Below are positions 43,528 through 51,988 of a stretch of 64,000 nt of DNA, one piece after another. Under the pieces are notes generated by a model. The model ran no database searches. It was not told the origin of the DNA and worked only from the letters and a program-made list of their open reading frames with translations. This stretch comes from Thermosporothrix hazakensis (GTDB lineage Bacteria; Chloroflexota; Ktedonobacteria; Ktedonobacterales; Ktedonobacteraceae): assembly GCF_003253565.1 (NCBI RefSeq), contig NZ_QKUF01000007.1, positions 186,001 through 250,000 of the forward strand. Direction: 5' to 3'. Made by a program: the position numbers and the translations under genes. Each line of letters begins with the position of its first letter. The first letter of the stretch is position 1.

Positions 43528-44892
43528 TTATGCCTTGCTCTTTTTAGCGGTGTTGCGCTCTTTGGTTTCCCCGGGCGTGTTGACAAAGACAGCCTGACGC
43601 TGCTCCTCAGAGAGGTTGGCCTTTTCAAGATCGAGCAGGCTGCTATCAGAAAGGAGTGGCGACAGCGCCGACTCTGTATCCCCCGGGGTCTCGTCATATT
43701 CGGTGAGATCGGGAAGCAGGTCGTTCTGCAAGGGTGAAAGCTGTTTCACGATGGGAGCCTGTTCGGTGCTTTTCGGCTCGGGCTCTGTTGCTTGCTGCTG
43801 CTCTTCTGGCTCAACGGCTGCGGGCAGGCCTGTAATAGGATCAAGTGGAGTAGCGGCGTTCAGAAGCGCTTCAAGCTCTTTGACAATATCAAAGTTTTCG
43901 GCATCCTCTGCGGATTGTGCTTCGTTGCGATCTTCTGAGGATGAGGGTGCTGGGGTTGGCTCCGGGGCAGACTTTTTCTGCTCTTCTTTCGTAACGGACT
44001 GTCCGAGGTCAGAAGAGGGAAGTGCTGATTGCGGGATTGGTGTATTGAGCGCGGGCGTTTTCTGTGAAGGCGTGACACTGGTCAGCTTCTGGGAAGGACG
44101 AACAGCTTTGATCCCGGTGAGGGTGGTGCCGTTCTCCTCATCCTCATCCAGCAGTTCTGAAAGCGTATGCTCGTCATAAATAGCGCTCTGAAGCTGTTCC
44201 CGCGACAGATTACGTGCCTGGAGCAGGTTTGCCCCGCGCAGGTCGGCCTTATACAGATCGGTGGTCAAGAAGTTCGCTTTCACCAGCTTTGCACCACGGA
44301 GATCCGCATAGGTCAGGTTGGCCCCGGAAAGGTCTGCGCCAGAAAGGTCCGCGTTTTCAAGCCGTGCACATGAGAGGTCGGCCATAAAGAATTTTGTTTC
44401 GGTAAGCTTCGTATCTCGTAGATCGCAATGCCCAAGATAGCGCGAACTGAGGTCTCTTTGAGAGAGGTTCGCACCGCGCAGGGCGATAGGCGGTATGCGT
44501 GGTTCAGGCTTTTCTGTGCGGGCTGTATCCTTCACAGGAAGTGGCACATCCTCGATACGAGGAATGCGTCCCATTTCATATTCTGCTCGGGCCTGGGTGA
44601 TTGCCTTTTCAAATCTGGCCTGTAGCTGTTTTTTCGTTACCTCGTTCTCTTTTTGTTGCAGGTGCCACTCTTCCTGTATACGCTGTGTACGCGTCAGGAC
44701 GGTTCGCTCAAGCTCTGCAAAAAGCTGCTGATGCTTTTCCTGCCATTGCTGGATACGAGCCTCTTGTGCATTTTTCCAACTTTGCTGTTGTGCCTGAATA
44801 TTATCCGCTGTCCGTTGGAAGAGCTTGTATGCAGCGGCAAGAACCACAAGGTTCACTACGAGAACGATTCCCCCAACTATCACCATTTCCAT
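43528..44892 (-). CDS. Membrane-anchored coiled-coil protein with pentapeptide repeats
   Basis: The 454-residue protein has one N-terminal membrane helix (MVIVGGIVLVVNLVVLAAAYKL). A coiled coil of about 80 residues follows, rich in Q, E and R, then a pentapeptide-repeat block (about residues 137-225). The repeats follow A(D/N)LXX, for example LRGANLSQRDLSS, ENADLSGADLSG and ANLTYADLRG, and form a right-handed quadrilateral helix. The C-terminal 200 residues are acidic and low complexity (EPEPKS, SALPSSDLG). It probably scaffolds other proteins at the membrane. The lineage-specific function is unknown. Confidence 0.8.
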   Translation of the reverse strand: MEMVIVGGIVLVVNLVVLAAAYKLFQRTADNIQAQQQSWKNAQEARIQQWQEKHQQLFAELERTVLTRTQRIQEEWHLQQKENEVTKKQLQARFEKAITQARAEYEMGRIPRIEDVPLPVKDTARTEKPEPRIPPIALRGANLSQRDLSSRYLGHCDLRDTKLTETKFFMADLSCARLENADLSGADLSGANLTYADLRGAKLVKANFLTTDLYKADLRGANLLQARNLSREQLQSAIYDEHTLSELLDEDEENGTTLTGIKAVRPSQKLTSVTPSQKTPALNTPIPQSALPSSDLGQSVTKEEQKKSAPEPTPAPSSSEDRNEAQSAEDAENFDIVKELEALLNAATPLDPITGLPAAVEPEEQQQATEPEPKSTEQAPIVKQLSPLQNDLLPDLTEYDETPGDTESALSPLLSDSSLLDLEKANLSEEQRQAVFVNTPGETKERNTAKKSKA

Positions 44893-45380
44893 GCTATCGC
44901 TCCATTTTTGCTTACTAAAGGATGTACTTTCTTCAGGATTTCTGTCATTTTGTGCTAGTTCTTCATATTGGTTATTGAGCTGTTCTGGCTACCGCCCTCG
45001 TGAAAGAGAGATGGGTTACGGGGCGACGTTGGAAAATAGTATATCATTCTGTGTCATTATTCTGTATATCATCTCGCTGCCAGTTTTTCAGGATTCCTGT
45101 CTCACGATGGCCTCCATCTGGCGCTCTCCTGTGTGTTTTCCCTCCTCTTCATGAGCAACAGAGCACTGGCGCTCAACATGCTTTCAGACCTTCTCTCTTT
45201 CTGGTCGGCGGTCAACAATGTGCAGGCAAACCAGCGTACCGAATTGATTGGATAAAGCGGGCATACGATGCGAAAAAACTAAAACCATATTATAATAAAC
45301 CTGTCTGAAATACCGAATGGGGAATCCCTTTTCGGTACTATTGGTATACGTTGAAAAATCCGCGAAGGGATAAAGAATAT
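44893..45380. other. Intergenic region upstream of the DUF971 gene
   Basis: 490 bp. It includes a perfect -10 hexamer TATAAT (45291-45296) and an interrupted 27-bp palindrome (45311-45337) immediately after the predicted start. No gene is supported. Confidence 0.5.
45311..45337 (+). promoter_or_regulatory. 27-bp near-perfect palindrome in the DUF971 leader
   Basis: TACCGAA (45311-45317) mirrors TTCGGTA (45331-45337), and an inner GGGA mirrors TCCC around one central base. It sits about 15 bp after TATAAT and could be an operator or a hairpin near the 5' end. Confidence 0.5.
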
Positions 45381-45728
45381 ATGATGCAGTACGATCATCC
45401 TGTCCCGACCTCTTTTCTGCTTGACGAGGAACACCGCTCGTTGATCCTGACATGGAGTGATGAGCATGAAAGTATCCATAGCTGGGAGAAGTTGCGCTGG
45501 GCCTGTCCATGCGCCTGGTGTGCCGGTGAGGGTGGACAGCCGGGAATGCTTCAGAGTCGCCAGAGTTTGAGTGAGGAAGAGACTACGCTGGTTAATCTGG
45601 AGCCAGTGGGACGCTATGGGCTGACTCCGGTTTGGGCTGATGGGCACCGCACAGGGATCTTTACCTACGAGAAGTTGCGGTCGATGTGCGAATGTGACGA
45701 ATGTCAGAAGAAGACGGCCAAAAAGTAG
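45381..45728 (+). CDS. DUF971 / gamma-butyrobetaine hydroxylase-like N-terminal domain protein
   Basis: The 115-residue protein has the DUF971 pattern. A strand with LTWSDEHES is followed by LRWACPCAWCAGEGG, then VGRYGLTPVWADGHRTGIFTYEKLR and a C-terminal CECDEC. Cysteines in both clusters suggest a zinc or FeS site; DUF971 proteins are linked to FeS assembly in some bacteria (family knowledge, function not proven). The ATG at 45381 has AAGGGA upstream; an adjacent in-frame ATG at 45384 is equally possible. Confidence 0.85.
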   Translation: MMQYDHPVPTSFLLDEEHRSLILTWSDEHESIHSWEKLRWACPCAWCAGEGGQPGMLQSRQSLSEEETTLVNLEPVGRYGLTPVWADGHRTGIFTYEKLRSMCECDECQKKTAKK

Positions 45729-45880
45729 CGCTTCGTTATGAGTGCCTGTGCCAATGCGTTTTACAATCACAGACCCGGTATATATCTCTTGAGGGAGAAT
45801 GCCCGGCGTTTCTCCCTTTGTAAAGAGGAAGCATTGTTGTACTGAAATAGAGAATCATTCGCATCTATTGGAGGGAAACT

Positions 45881-46036
45881 GTGGCAACGCAAGGAAAGCC
45901 AACTCCACCAAACAATCTGGCTTCGCGCAGGCGATCTTTTTCTGCTACCGGCTTACTGATCCGTCTTCTTATAGCGCTGGTGATCGGTGGTATTTTTGCT
46001 CTTGTGCTCTTTGGTTCGGCGGCGGTCTCTCATTAG
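45881..46036 (+). CDS. Small single-helix membrane protein
   Basis: The 51-residue product starts MATQGKPTPPNNLASRRR and has one hydrophobic helix (LLIRLLIALVIGGIFALVLFG) and a short tail. GGAGGG lies just upstream of the GTG, which makes it a convincing gene despite its size. The polar, proline- and arginine-rich N-terminus should face the cytoplasm. Function is unknown. It lies between the DUF971 and TenA-like genes. Confidence 0.6.
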   Translation: MATQGKPTPPNNLASRRRSFSATGLLIRLLIALVIGGIFALVLFGSAAVSH

Positions 46037-46357
46037 TAGAGGGAGCAATGAACGAATGTCGGATAGACAGGAGTTTTGGTTCCGCTGTTGGAGCCATTGT
46101 ATCCGTCAATAAGTGTATCGACAGGAGGCATCTATTCCTGTCGATGCGCTTGCCAGGTGGAAGGGCGGTGTAAGGTGTACCTCTTCCTTTTTTCTCTCCA
46201 TATGCAGTCCTATCAGGCTAAAGGGATGACAGGAAACCGCTTCTGTGGCATACAATGATACTCAGGGATTGTGAAGCCCTGTTTTGAGAAAAAGAGACCA
46301 GACAATCCACGCTACTTGTGGCGTTTCCAGTGGTGTGAAAGGAGTGAAATAGAGAAC
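46037..46357 (+). other. Intergenic stretch with a hairpin
   Basis: About 320 bp. ATCGACAGGA (46117-46126) pairs perfectly with TCCTGTCGAT (46136-46145) around a 9-nt loop, without a T-tract. No other element is recognised and the function is unknown. Confidence 0.4.
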
Positions 46358-47023
46358 GTGGGTTTTGCGGATACGTTTGTCACGGAGGATATTCAGCAGT
46401 TACGGCGTCGTTTGCTTTTCCATCCCCTCTGGCAACAGATAGAGGATGGCACGCTTGACGTAGAGCGGCTGCGGCTTTTCGCGCTTCAAGATTGGTGGCT
46501 TGTGCGGGAGGCCTATCGTCTCGATGCGCTGGCGATTGCCTCAGCCCCCGATTTAGAGCTTCAGGAGATGTTGATTCAGAAGCTTCTGCCTAAAGTTGGT
46601 GGTTATACCCTGTTGCTGCGGTTTGGCGAAGCAATCGGGCTCACGCGCAAGGATTTTGAGCAGGTTGAGCCTCTGGCTGGCTGTATGGCATTGACCAATT
46701 TCTTCTACTGGATGCTTGCCTATGGCTCAGCCGCTGAGAAGCTAGCGGCGGTGAGCGCGAGTGAGGATATCTTTGTCCAGATTTGTGCTCGAATTGGTCC
46801 TGCTTTGATGCGCCACTATGGTTTGACGGCGGATGATGTCGCATTCTTTACGGTGCATGATGAGATCGGGAAGCAGGTCACGCCGATTGATGATGTCCTG
46901 CTCGGTCGTTTCAAGACGCCAGAGGAGCGGCGTGAAGTGGTACGAGCTGTACGCCTCAGTCATGAATATGAATTGATGTTCTACGATACCGTGCTTGCAA
47001 CGCCGGTCACGCAGAAAGGGTAG
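46358..47023 (+). CDS. TenA/PqqC-like haem-oxygenase-fold protein
   Basis: The 221-residue protein has the helical TenA/PqqC fold pattern: HPLWQQIEDGTLDVERLRLFALQDWWLVREA in two blocks, FFYWMLAYG, and FFTVHDEIGKQ near the end. TenA hydrolyses thiamine breakdown products and PqqC oxidises a cofactor precursor; neither activity can be assigned. The start is placed at the GTG of 46358 because the conserved region begins there; a GTG at 46271 would add 29 residues. It is 2 nt from the nth gene and cotranscribed with it. Confidence 0.7.
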   Translation: MGFADTFVTEDIQQLRRRLLFHPLWQQIEDGTLDVERLRLFALQDWWLVREAYRLDALAIASAPDLELQEMLIQKLLPKVGGYTLLLRFGEAIGLTRKDFEQVEPLAGCMALTNFFYWMLAYGSAAEKLAAVSASEDIFVQICARIGPALMRHYGLTADDVAFFTVHDEIGKQVTPIDDVLLGRFKTPEERREVVRAVRLSHEYELMFYDTVLATPVTQKG

Positions 47024-47025
47024 CA

Positions 47026-47751
47026 ATGGACGTAAAAGAGACGGCCTGGCTGCATTTAGAGCGTGTGTATGACATTCTACTTGCCACCTACGGTGAACCG
47101 CCCTGGCGACCCGATATGGATCCGTTAGGAGGGCTAATCGGCACGATTCTTTCACAGCATACCTCGGATATCAATTCAGGGCGTGCCTATCGCCAACTGG
47201 TCGAGAAGTTTCCGACCTGGGAACAGGTGCGTGACGCTCCAACCTATGAGGTTGCTGACGCAATACGATGTGGTGGCCTGGCGAATGTGAAAGCGCCTCG
47301 CATTCAAAATGCCCTGCATACAATCGGGGAATGGCAGGAGGCAAAAGGGGGAACGAAGCCGCTGTCTGTGTTTCTGCGGGATGAGCTGTTACAGCAACCG
47401 TATGAGGATGCCTGGCGGTATTTGCAGAAAATTCCCGGGGTTGGCCCTAAAACAGCAGCCTGTGTTATGCTGTTTAATCTGGGATTGCCTCTGATGCCGG
47501 TGGACACGCATCTACATCGCCTGACACGACGGCTCGGCTTTATTGGGCCAAAGGTAAGCGCCAATCAGGCACACCTTATTTTCTTAAAAGTGTTGCCGCC
47601 TGAATGGGCGCATACCTTTCATGTTGATCTGATCCAGCATGGTCGCACGATTTGTCATGCCCAGCGGCCAAAGTGCTCTTCGTGCCCGCTCTATGCCGAA
47701 TGCGCTCACGTCGGAAGTGTCGAGCCTCAGGATACGATCTTGCAGGCATAA
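47026..47751 (+). CDS. nth: Endonuclease III
   Basis: The 241-residue DNA glycosylase/AP lyase removes oxidised pyrimidines. It has the helix-hairpin-helix LQKIPGVGPKTAACVML with the catalytic lysine, the aspartate in MPVDTHLHRL, and a C-terminal 4Fe-4S cluster in CHAQRPKCSSCPLYAEC. The length is slightly above the usual 211, because of an N-terminal extension and an insert near residue 100. Its start overlaps the ribosome-binding region after the TenA-like stop. Confidence 0.95.
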   Translation: MDVKETAWLHLERVYDILLATYGEPPWRPDMDPLGGLIGTILSQHTSDINSGRAYRQLVEKFPTWEQVRDAPTYEVADAIRCGGLANVKAPRIQNALHTIGEWQEAKGGTKPLSVFLRDELLQQPYEDAWRYLQKIPGVGPKTAACVMLFNLGLPLMPVDTHLHRLTRRLGFIGPKVSANQAHLIFLKVLPPEWAHTFHVDLIQHGRTICHAQRPKCSSCPLYAECAHVGSVEPQDTILQA

Positions 47752-47879
47752 GGGAAGCACCTGTTTCAGTCATCCGGCGGAGCTCGACGTGCACTTTGAT
47801 GCAGTGCTAGAATATTCCTCTGGGAGCTGGTTTCCCGGGCTTGTGTTCTTTTTGATTCTGATTTCAGGAAGTAGAGTGA

Positions 47880-48503
47880 ATGTACCTGGATAAACCTTTA
47901 CATACGTACCTTGACGATCTGGCGTCCGGTCAGCCGACGCCGGGCGGCGGTTCTACGGCGGCGTTAAATGGAGCAATGGGAGCCGGATTGGTCTGTATGG
48001 TCGCCCGTTTGACGCTTGGAAAAAAAGCATATCTGGATGTTCAGCAAGAGATAGAAGCGCTTATTCAGCAGGCAGAGGCGCTGCGCTCTCGCTTTCAAAA
48101 TCTGATACAGGCAGATATTGAGGCGTATGGTCATCTTTCTGCCAGCTTTAAACTCCCGAAAGAGACTGCCGAGGAAAAGGCCGCTCGCTCTCGGGCTATT
48201 CAGGAGCGGCTCGCTGAGGCTGCACAGGTTCCCCTTGATGTGGTTGAAAGCGCCGCAACCCTGATGTTGTATTGTTTACGCATTGCCGAGATTGGCAATA
48301 AGAATGTCTTAAGCGATGTCGCGACCGCTGCCGCTCTGGCAAGCTGTGCAGGAACCGGGGGTTCCTACATGGTGAAAATCAATCTGGACTCATTGAAAGA
48401 TGCGACTCTGGTGCATCAATTGTCGGACCGGCTTCAACATGCACTGGAACGGATTGCAACAGGCAATCAACAGGTATTGAAAGTAATAGGGGAGAGAGCA
48501 TAG
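47880..48503 (+). CDS. fchA: Methenyltetrahydrofolate cyclohydrolase (FchA/FTCD_C family)
   Basis: The 207-residue protein is the formiminotransferase-cyclodeaminase C-terminal family: LDDLASGQPTPGGGSTAALNG, MGAGLVCMVARLTLG and LSDVATAAALASCAGTGG. Stand-alone members convert 5,10-methenyl- to 10-formyltetrahydrofolate. folD starts 4 nt after its stop, and that FolD lacks the lysine needed for this very reaction. The pair therefore looks like a split replacement of the usual bifunctional FolD. Confidence 0.9.
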   Translation: MYLDKPLHTYLDDLASGQPTPGGGSTAALNGAMGAGLVCMVARLTLGKKAYLDVQQEIEALIQQAEALRSRFQNLIQADIEAYGHLSASFKLPKETAEEKAARSRAIQERLAEAAQVPLDVVESAATLMLYCLRIAEIGNKNVLSDVATAAALASCAGTGGSYMVKINLDSLKDATLVHQLSDRLQHALERIATGNQQVLKVIGERA

Positions 48504-48507
48504 TTAG

Positions 48508-49401
48508 ATGACTGCAACAACAATTGATGGACGCGCTTTGGGGAAGGAAATCCGGGCCGAGTTACGAGAGGATGTGCAGCGTTTTGTAGAGGTCAAGGGA
48601 CGGGCTCCGGGACTGGTGATTGTGCGTGTAGAAGGTGACCCCGCTTCCGGTGTCTACAGTAAGGCTATTTTGCGCATTGCAAAGGATCTCGGGGTTGAGG
48701 CCCGCCTGGAATTGTTGCCCGCCGATATTTCAGCGGATGAATTACACGCGGCACTGGTGCGCTTGAATCAGGATGTCACGGTGCATGGTGTGATTGTACA
48801 GATGCCCTTGCCCGCTCATCTCTCACAGAAGATGGTTGCGGAGACGCTCGCAGCAGAAAAGGACATCGATGGGATCAGCCCTTTGAATACCGGAAACCTC
48901 TTCCTGGGCTTCCCGAGTTTTGTGCCTTCTACTGCTGCTGCGGTGATGGAGATTCTTGAGCGCACCAAAACGCCCTTGCAGGGAAAGCGTGTTGTGGTCA
49001 TTGGGCGCAGTAATGTTGTGGGTAAGCCGCTTTCGTTGCTCCTCTTACAGAAGAACGCCACTGTTACCGTCTGTCATTCGCGAACGACCAATCTGGTTGA
49101 GCTCACGCGTGAGGCTGATGTGCTGATTGCGGCTGTGGGTCGGCCAAATATGGTAACAGCAGAGATGGTGAAACCCGGAGCAACCGTCATCGACGTGGGT
49201 ATTAATGCGCTGCCCGAAGGAGGCATTGTCGGTGACGTAGATTTCGCTTCGGTGGCCGAGGTTGCTGGTGCGGTGACGCCGACTCCCGGAGGTGTTGGCC
49301 CACTGACTAATGTGCTGCTCTTAAAACAGTGTATTGAGGCCGCATGGAGACAGATCGGCGGACGACCCAGACCCGCTGAACAGGTTTCGCAATCATCGTA
49401 G
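48508..49401 (+). CDS. folD: Methylenetetrahydrofolate dehydrogenase, FolD family with Ile54
   Basis: The 297-residue enzyme has the FolD fold: IVQMPLPAHL, EKDIDGISPLN, IGRSNVVGKPLSLLLL and TPTPGGVGPLTNVLLL. In FolD the stretch YVASKRK carries Y50 and K54. Here Y50 is followed by S-K-A-I, so residue 54 is isoleucine and the cyclohydrolase lysine is absent. Lysine mutants of FolD keep dehydrogenase but lose cyclohydrolase activity (established for the family). With fchA 4 nt upstream, this protein is probably a dedicated NAD(P)-dependent dehydrogenase. A strong terminator follows. Confidence 0.93.
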   Translation: MTATTIDGRALGKEIRAELREDVQRFVEVKGRAPGLVIVRVEGDPASGVYSKAILRIAKDLGVEARLELLPADISADELHAALVRLNQDVTVHGVIVQMPLPAHLSQKMVAETLAAEKDIDGISPLNTGNLFLGFPSFVPSTAAAVMEILERTKTPLQGKRVVVIGRSNVVGKPLSLLLLQKNATVTVCHSRTTNLVELTREADVLIAAVGRPNMVTAEMVKPGATVIDVGINALPEGGIVGDVDFASVAEVAGAVTPTPGGVGPLTNVLLLKQCIEAAWRQIGGRPRPAEQVSQSS

Positions 49402-49850
49402 GATGAGCAAGGGATCAGGCAGAATATGGCTTCTGGCTGCTCCCTTTTTTATTGCCAGGGCTTTTATCGATCAATGACCTCACCTGGAGGAGGGGCTTGT
49501 GTCTGGACTCCATTGCAGCTCAGAGAACCGTCGCAGGTGCTCTGCTTTGGCTTCCTTGTCCGGCACATCAGGGACAAGTGACAACTGCTCCATTCTCGCT
49601 CGGCAGGACCGGGCGAGAAGCATTCTCCTTTGACGCGTGTGCCAGCTTATGCGCGATCGGCTTCTGCTGCATAGGTTGATTGTACTGCTGAGAAGAGCGT
49701 GTCAAGTATTTTGAAGAGATTTGTATTGTTTGAGAAGATGCATCTGCTGTTCTCTCTTTGGCTTGCTTGAGCTGCCATTGCAGCAGGCCCATGCCTCCCC
49801 GGCTTGAAAGTCGTGGGCTTCCTGGGCTGCTTCTTGTGAAGGAGGAAACC
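49402..49850 (+). other. Intergenic region after folD
   Basis: 450 bp with the folD terminator at its left end and the nudix ribosome-binding site at its right. A GTG at 49499 after GGAGGAGG could start a 44-residue frame, but that frame has no visible features. Confidence 0.4.
49409..49450 (+). terminator. Intrinsic terminator of the fchA-folD operon
   Basis: A 16-position stem pairs 49409-49424 with 49431-49446, with two mismatches and a 6-nt loop, followed by a run of Ts. Confidence 0.85.
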
Positions 49851-50348
49851 ATGACCTCTCTACTGGTTCGACTCTGGCGCCGGCTTAAAATTGGTCCACT
49901 TCAATGGTATCTTCTCTGGTTGACGCATTCCACTTTTCTGATAGGTGTTTCTGGCGTGATTCTCAATGAGCAGGAGCAGGTGTTGCTGCTGCGTCATCGT
50001 TTCTGGAAGCCTGGTTCCTGGGGACTGCCCGGAGGCTATATGGAAGCAGGTGAGGCACTGGATGAGGCATTGATTCGTGAACTGAAGGAAGAGACCGGTT
50101 ACACTATTGCCGTGGAGCGCCTGTTGAGGATGGTGAGCGGCTACAAGCTCCGTGTTGAGGTGACGTTTCTCGCTCGGCTGGTCGGCGGTGAGTTGCATCT
50201 TGATTCACGCGAAGTGTTAGAAGCTCGTTTTTTCGCTCCTGATGAGCTGCCGGCTGGACTGTTGCGTTCGCATCGGCATTTAATCGAGCAGGTAGTACAG
50301 GACCCGCAAGCCGGGCCATTTTTGGCACGTTCGAGATCAGTACAATAA
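49851..50348 (+). CDS. NUDIX hydrolase
   Basis: The 165-residue protein contains the full Nudix box in GGYMEAGEALDEALIRELKEETGY (GX5EX7REUXEEXG form). It is preceded by ISGVILNEQEQVLLL-type strand sequence (VSGVILNEQEQVLLL) and WGLPGG. It hydrolyses a nucleoside diphosphate linked to a variable group. The first 30 residues are basic and hydrophobic (LVRLWRRLKIGPLQWYLLWLTH), perhaps a membrane-associating segment. The ATG at 49851 has AAGGAGG upstream. Confidence 0.88.
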   Translation: MTSLLVRLWRRLKIGPLQWYLLWLTHSTFLIGVSGVILNEQEQVLLLRHRFWKPGSWGLPGGYMEAGEALDEALIRELKEETGYTIAVERLLRMVSGYKLRVEVTFLARLVGGELHLDSREVLEARFFAPDELPAGLLRSHRHLIEQVVQDPQAGPFLARSRSVQ

Positions 50349-50558
50349 ATATGAGAGATGTTGAATTGTTCACTTCTTTTTTGCTACAAAGAGAAGGGGA
50401 AACGTATTTCCTGAAGAGAGCATATTCTGGCGGGAATACTGCTCACGTTTATGCCGTTTGATTCTGTAATTCGCGATTTGTCAGGGGTTTTATGCCGAAA
50501 TGAAGGGCACCGGAGAAAATATACGGTTTTTACCTGATAGTATTCCAGCCTTCGGACC

Positions 50559-50586
50559 TTGACGAATGGCAAAAAATCGCTAAAAT
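50559..50586 (+). promoter_or_regulatory. Promoter of the hem operon
   Basis: TTGACG (50559-50564), 16 bp, TAAAAT (50581-50586), about 37 nt before the hemA ATG. Confidence 0.7.
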
Positions 50587-50629
50587 CTCTATAGACGATT
50601 GAAATTTTTATAAGATTTACGAGGTTTCA

Positions 50630-51988
50630 ATGCAGATTCTTGTAGTCGGCGTCGATCATACTACCGCCTCGATCTCTTTACGGGAACGTCTCTCTTGTTC
50701 GTCTCGGCAGATTGCCCAGGTACTGCATAGTGCGCGTCAGGTGTTTCGAGAATGTGTGCTACTCTCAACCTGCAATCGGGTTGAGCTTTATGCTGTAAGT
50801 GACGATGCTGAGCGCGATCGTCCTGCCCTGTTGCGCATTCTTGCTGAACAACGTCAGGTGCCTCTGGAAGAACTGGAAGCGCATGCCTTTGTGTTTACAG
50901 GCAGAGAAGCGGCTTCTCATCTCTTTGCGGTAACCTGTGGGCTGCATTCATTGGTCCCGGGAGAGCCGCAGATTCAGGGTCAAGTAGTGGATGCACTTGA
51001 GGTTGCTCAGGGGGGAGGATTTTCGGGGCCAGTGCTCTCCGCTCTTTTTCGTGCGGCCATTACAACGGGCAAGCGGGCTCGTAGTGAAACGGGGATCAGC
51101 CGAAATGCTGCCTCGATCAGTCATGTGGCCGTGCAACTTGCGCGTCATTTATTCCCCGCTTTGACGGATGCTTCAGTCCTGCTGGTCGGTTCGGGTCAGA
51201 TGAGTGAATTAGCTGCTCGTAACCTGTATGATAATGGCGCTCGTCGCCTGGTGATTGTCAATCGCACATTTGAGCGCGCTATTGACCTTGTCCAATCCCT
51301 GAATGCCTCGCACCGTTCTTTTGATGAGCTTGAAGAGGCGCTGGTTGAAGCGGATGTTGTGATCAGCTCTACTCGGGCTCCCCACGCTTTGATTACTCGG
51401 GACCTCATGCAACGGGTAATGCAGCGGCGAAACGGGCGTTCTCTTTTGTTGATTGATATCGCGCTCCCAAGAGATATAGAGCCTGATGTTGCCTCGCTCC
51501 CTGATGTGTATCTCTATAATCTGGATGACCTGCATATGGAGGTCGAGCGAGGAATCCGCTTGCGCCTGCAAGAGGTTGAGCATGTCAAGGCGATTGTGGC
51601 GGAAGAGACGCAACAATTTGAGCGCTGGTTGGCCTCTCTCAGCGTTGTGGATACTATCAGCGATCTGCGCGGTCTGGTCGATCAGGTGCGGCGGCTGGAA
51701 CTGGAACGCACCTTACGGCAGCTTCCCTCTCTTTCAGAGCGCGAGATTGCTGCTGTCCAGGAACTCACGCATAGGCTGGTGAATAAATTCTTGCATATGC
51801 CCACTCGTCGTTTAAAGGACGCTGCGGCTGATGGACAGGGGCATGTCTACGCTGAAGCGATGCGCTATTTATTTGCTCTGGAACAGGAAGATGAAAAGCA
51901 TAACAATAGGAACGCGAGCAAGCAAGCTCGCAATGATACAGACCAACTGGATCATCGAGCGGCTTCGTCACCATTGGCCCACTCTTGA
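50630..51988 (+). CDS. hemA: Glutamyl-tRNA reductase
   Basis: The 452-residue enzyme reduces glutamyl-tRNA to glutamate-1-semialdehyde, the first step of C5 haem synthesis. The active-site cysteine is C48 in LLSTCNRVELY. Other signatures are LVPGEPQIQGQV, the NADPH site VLLVGSGQMSELAA, LLIDIALPRDIEPDV and the dimerisation helices near the C-terminus ending at MRYLFALE. The last 30 or so residues are low complexity (NNRNASKQARNDTDQ) and overlap the start of hemC by 98 nt in another frame. It heads a six-gene operon. Confidence 0.96.
   Translation: MQILVVGVDHTTASISLRERLSCSSRQIAQVLHSARQVFRECVLLSTCNRVELYAVSDDAERDRPALLRILAEQRQVPLEELEAHAFVFTGREAASHLFAVTCGLHSLVPGEPQIQGQVVDALEVAQGGGFSGPVLSALFRAAITTGKRARSETGISRNAASISHVAVQLARHLFPALTDASVLLVGSGQMSELAARNLYDNGARRLVIVNRTFERAIDLVQSLNASHRSFDELEEALVEADVVISSTRAPHALITRDLMQRVMQRRNGRSLLLIDIALPRDIEPDVASLPDVYLYNLDDLHMEVERGIRLRLQEVEHVKAIVAEETQQFERWLASLSVVDTISDLRGLVDQVRRLELERTLRQLPSLSEREIAAVQELTHRLVNKFLHMPTRRLKDAAADGQGHVYAEAMRYLFALEQEDEKHNNRNASKQARNDTDQLDHRAASSPLAHS

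Noticed and set aside
49452..49679. 75-codon frame after folD
   Set aside because: Begins inside the terminator tail and has no ribosome-binding site or recognisable features.
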